Of a stretch of DNA of 32,829 nt, positions 30,693 to 32,829 are shown one piece after another. The stretch is from JBBSEZ01 sp038239195. GTDB taxonomy: Bacteria > Planctomycetota > Planctomycetia > Gemmatales > Gemmataceae. Numbering within the stretch: position 1 is the stretch's first letter; the number at the start of each line of letters is the position of its first letter. Both the position numbers and the translations under genes were made by a program. Location of the stretch: NCBI GenBank assembly GCA_038239195.1, contig JBBSEZ010000050.1, forward strand, positions 1 through 32,829, written 5' to 3'. A model generated the notes under the pieces. It did no database searches. It was not told where the DNA came from and saw nothing but the letters and a program-made list of their open reading frames with translations.

Positions 30693-31517
30693 CTACCGGG
30701 CAGGGGCGCGCGCCTCGCGGCGCGGCTCCTCGTAGGGCGTGAGCACCTCGCGGGCGACGACGCCGGCGCCGCCGAGCTCCGTGTAGGTGCCGAACAGCCG
30801 AGGGCCCTTGTCGATCTCGTAGACCGACACGCCGAGCGAGCCGCGGTTCGTCCAGGCGACCGAGAGCGTGTTGCCCTTGCGGATGCCGACGCCGACGTAA
30901 GCGGTCGCCTTGCCGACGCTCCAGCGCACCAGGTAGGCGTCGCCGTGCCGCTGGACCTCGGCCGTGACGGGCTGAGCGGCGAGAGGGAGGGGAGGGGCCG
31001 GGGCGCCGAGCGATTCGGCCTTGTACTTGCCGAGGATGGTGACCGCCTCGCCCGGGGGGAGCACGCGCTTGTAGACGGCGACGTACTGTTGCGTGCCTTC
31101 CTTGGTGCCGAACTTCTTGGGCCGGGCCTCGCCCTCGGGGTCGAAACAGACCTTCAGGGTGTCGCCCTTGATCTCGTAGACGCCGAGCATGGTGTTGCCT
31201 TCGTGCGCTCCCTTGCGGACGACGGCATCGACGCTCCGGGGCGACTTCCAGGGCACGAGGCGCAGGGTGCCGCCCTGCACGACCTTGTCGCCCTCGCGGA
31301 CGAGGAAGACGGGCCCGCCGACGAAGAAGGTGCGCTTCTTCAGCCAGGTGGGGGCCTTCTTGGTGCTGTCCTCGAGCGACTCGAACTTCCAGGTGCCCTG
31401 GATCTTGAGCAGTTCCTTCTGGGACTCTACCTCGCGGGCCTCGGGCCCTTCCATGGTGTTGGCCTCTGCCGCCAGGAGCAGCAGCGCCCCGACAACGATC
31501 GCAACGCGAAGCCTCAT
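30693..31517 (-). CDS. TIGR03067-domain secreted protein (274 aa)
   Basis: A signal peptide (RVAIVVGALLLLAAEA) leads into the TIGR03067 planctomycete domain: KELLKIQGTWKFESLED at its start, GNTMLGVYEIKGDTLKVCFD in the centre and QQYVAVYKRVLP at its end (about residues 35-165). The second half (QPVTAEVQRHGDAYLVRWSV, SVAWTNRGSLGVSVYEIDKG) is another beta-rich module seen in such proteins, ending in a basic tail. The N-terminal part resembles a lipocalin-like barrel. Role unknown. GGAGGT precedes the ATG at 31517; an upstream in-frame ATG (31658) lies in repeat DNA and is rejected. Confidence 0.88.
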   Translation of the reverse strand: MRLRVAIVVGALLLLAAEANTMEGPEAREVESQKELLKIQGTWKFESLEDSTKKAPTWLKKRTFFVGGPVFLVREGDKVVQGGTLRLVPWKSPRSVDAVVRKGAHEGNTMLGVYEIKGDTLKVCFDPEGEARPKKFGTKEGTQQYVAVYKRVLPPGEAVTILGKYKAESLGAPAPPLPLAAQPVTAEVQRHGDAYLVRWSVGKATAYVGVGIRKGNTLSVAWTNRGSLGVSVYEIDKGPRLFGTYTELGGAGVVAREVLTPYEEPRREARAPAR

Positions 31518-31612
31518 GGTCCACCTCCGTGTGGGGGGAGAAAAGTCGTCCCGAGCATAACCGGGGGGGCCGCGGGAAACAAGACGACTGCGCAGGGAGG
31601 AAAAACACAATG

Positions 31613-31650
31613 GAACAGAAGGAAACGAAGGGAACGAAGGAAGAAGGGGG
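31613..31650. repeat. Diverged single-arm relative of the 12.7-kb inverted repeat
   Basis: GAACAGAAGG followed by AAACGAAGGGAACGAAGG and AAGAAGG matches the arm of the 12651-12846 repeat (GAACAGAAGG plus CAACGAAGG units) with a few substitutions. No opposite arm is seen nearby. It lies between the TIGR03067 gene and the epimerase gene. Confidence 0.65.
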
Positions 31651-31768
31651 ATGGGCAAGCCCCGAGCAGGGGGGCTCGTTGAGCGGGATTGTGTTGAGGG
31701 AAGGCTTTTTGCTAGGGTGCGCGCCGTCGGCCGTTGGACGGTTGGCGGTGGGCAAGGGAGAGGTTGGC

Positions 31769-32710
31769 ATGAAGTGCCTCGTCACCGGCGCTGCGGGGTT
31801 CATCGGCTCGCACCTCTGCGAGCGCCTCTTGCAGGGCGGGCACCAGGTCGTTGGCCTTGACGCTTTCCTGCCCTATTACCCACGCCCCCTCAAGGAGGCC
31901 AACCTCGCCGGCGCCCGCAGCCACCCCAGCTTCGTCTTCCACGAGCTCGACCTGCGCCAGCACGTCCTCGCCGCTGCCCTCGAGGGCGTGGCGGCCGTGT
32001 TCCACCTCGCCGCGATGGCCGGCCTGACGCGCTCCTGGACCGAGTTCGACCTCTACCAGGGCTGCAACCTGACCGCCACCCAGCACCTCCTCGACGCGGT
32101 GCGCGGCCGAGCGCTGCACCGCTTTGTCTACGTCTCCACGTCGTCCGTCTATGGCCGCTATGGATCGGGCGACGAGGCGCTGCCGCTGCGGCCGACCTCG
32201 CCCTACGGCGTGACCAAGTTGGCCGGGGAGAACCTCTGCCGCGCGCATGCCGATGAGCACGACCTGCCGCTCGTCGTGTTGCGCTACTTCTCGGTCTACG
32301 GGCCGCGCCAGCGCCCCGACATGGGGTATTACAAGTTCGTGGATGCCCTGCTCGCCGGCCAGCCGATCTCCGTCTACGGCGATGGCTTGCAGGCGCGCGG
32401 CAACACCTACGTCAGCGATTGCGTCGACGCGACGGTGGCAGCGCTGGAGGCGCCGCCCGGCGAGGTGTACAACGTGGGCGGCGGCGAGATCGCCAACGTG
32501 TGGGAGGTGATCGCCAAGCTCGAGGCGATCACCGGGCGCCGGGCGCTCGTTCGCCGCGAGCCGGCGCGGGCGGGCGACCAGCGCTTTACGATGGCGGACA
32601 CGAGCAAGATCCAGCGCCACCTCGGCTGGCAGCCCCAGGTCGGGCTCGACGAGGGGCTGGCGCGACAGGCGGCGTGGCAGCAGCGGCAGACAGTGCGGGT
32701 GGCGGCGTGA
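31769..32710 (+). CDS. NAD-dependent epimerase/dehydratase, UDP-sugar 4-epimerase-like (313 aa)
   Basis: Extended short-chain dehydrogenase acting on a nucleotide sugar. The Rossmann motif GAAGFIGSH (G7-x-x-G-x-x-G13), FHLAAMAGLTRSW, catalytic SerThr region YVSTSSVYGRYG and YxxxK (SPYGVTK, Y146 and K150) are all present, as are LRYFSVYGPRQRPDM and YNVGGGEIANVWEV. The nearest known types are UDP-glucose or UDP-glucuronate 4-epimerases (the 'A-G-LTRSW' and 'GPRQRPDMG' pattern favours the latter); the substrate cannot be fixed by reading. The ATG follows GGGAGAGG; upstream in-frame extension crosses repeat DNA. No glycan cluster is in the window. Confidence 0.92.
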   Translation: MKCLVTGAAGFIGSHLCERLLQGGHQVVGLDAFLPYYPRPLKEANLAGARSHPSFVFHELDLRQHVLAAALEGVAAVFHLAAMAGLTRSWTEFDLYQGCNLTATQHLLDAVRGRALHRFVYVSTSSVYGRYGSGDEALPLRPTSPYGVTKLAGENLCRAHADEHDLPLVVLRYFSVYGPRQRPDMGYYKFVDALLAGQPISVYGDGLQARGNTYVSDCVDATVAALEAPPGEVYNVGGGEIANVWEVIAKLEAITGRRALVRREPARAGDQRFTMADTSKIQRHLGWQPQVGLDEGLARQAAWQQRQTVRVAA

Positions 32711-32730
32711 GGCGAATCCCTCACCCCCCG

Positions 32731-32757
32731 CCCCCTCTCCCAGAACGGGAGAGGGGG
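32731..32757. terminator. 11-bp stem hairpin after the epimerase gene
   Basis: CCCCCTCTCCC (32731-32741) pairs perfectly with GGGAGAGGGGG (32747-32757) around AGAAC, 20 nt after the stop codon. A further CCCCCTCTCCCT near 32803 suggests this is the widespread CCCTCTCC-type dispersed repeat. It could end transcription, but no U-run follows. Confidence 0.6.
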
Positions 32758-32829
32758 AGAGGAAACGTGGACGGTCCAGAGAGAAGGTCGCGCTTCCTTT
32801 CCGGCTCCCCCTCTCCCTCGGTTGGGATA

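Overview
The window is very GC-rich (about two thirds by eye) and reads as chromosomal DNA of a planctomycete, most likely in or near the Gemmatales/Isosphaerales. This rests on co-occurrence of family-level markers: a prepilin-like DUF1559 protein ending in an H-x9-DG motif, a TIGR03067-type secreted protein, three Uma2/DUF820 proteins plus a Uma2 fragment, a PQQ-type beta-propeller beginning with a DWPEFRGP signature, the 'HVRGCWAVDLLLG' family, and genes of the archaeal-type C1 pathway (fhcA, fhcD). No species can be named from the sequence. No rRNA, tRNA, CRISPR array, prophage or transposase gene was seen.

Layout. 1-2.5 kb, minus strand: fhcA then fhcD (cut by the window edge), the formyltransferase/hydrolase pair of tetrahydromethanopterin C1 metabolism, with a tiny Uma2 relic upstream. 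2.8-3.5 kb: a Uma2 protein with a repeat-built coiled coil. 3.8-9 kb, plus: a [2Fe-2S] ferredoxin, a secreted beta-propeller protein, a 35-bp inverted repeat and a 1175-residue membrane protein of unknown function. 9.1-9.95 kb: a CysQ/IMPase-type phosphatase. 10-12.4 kb, minus: a small conserved protein, XerC-type recombinase and a secreted thioredoxin-TPR protein, probably one operon. 12.4-12.9 kb: a gene-free stretch holding a perfect 49-bp inverted repeat. 12.9-15.6 kb: BshB1 deacetylase, a small HTH regulator, a 55-residue pilin-like protein and a secreted protein. 15.6-18 kb, plus: thyX, behind the best promoter of the window, then a short rho. 18-19.5 kb, minus: a lipoprotein and a DUF1559 pseudopilin-like protein. 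19.8-25 kb, plus: ndk, a two-TM protein, ligA with two BRCT domains and two planctomycete-type unknowns, closely spaced. 25-29 kb, minus: tandemly duplicated Uma2 genes downstream of thrS. 29.3-32.7 kb: a secreted membrane-anchored protein, a 0.9-kb gene-free stretch, a TIGR03067 protein and a UDP-sugar epimerase.

Most genes are housekeeping or single-gene planctomycete families, and I see no convincing new multi-gene defence or biosynthetic system. The most unusual material is repetitive: a dispersed ~100-120 bp palindromic element in two opposite copies, a 49-bp perfect inverted repeat made of 9-bp units with a diverged relative 19 kb away, a 35-bp inverted repeat, a heptad-encoding 21-bp tandem repeat inside a Uma2 gene, and a tandem duplication that carried the 3' end of the neighbouring gene. 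Several long open frames antisense to real genes (for example opposite thrS and fhcA) are high-GC shadows and are left out.
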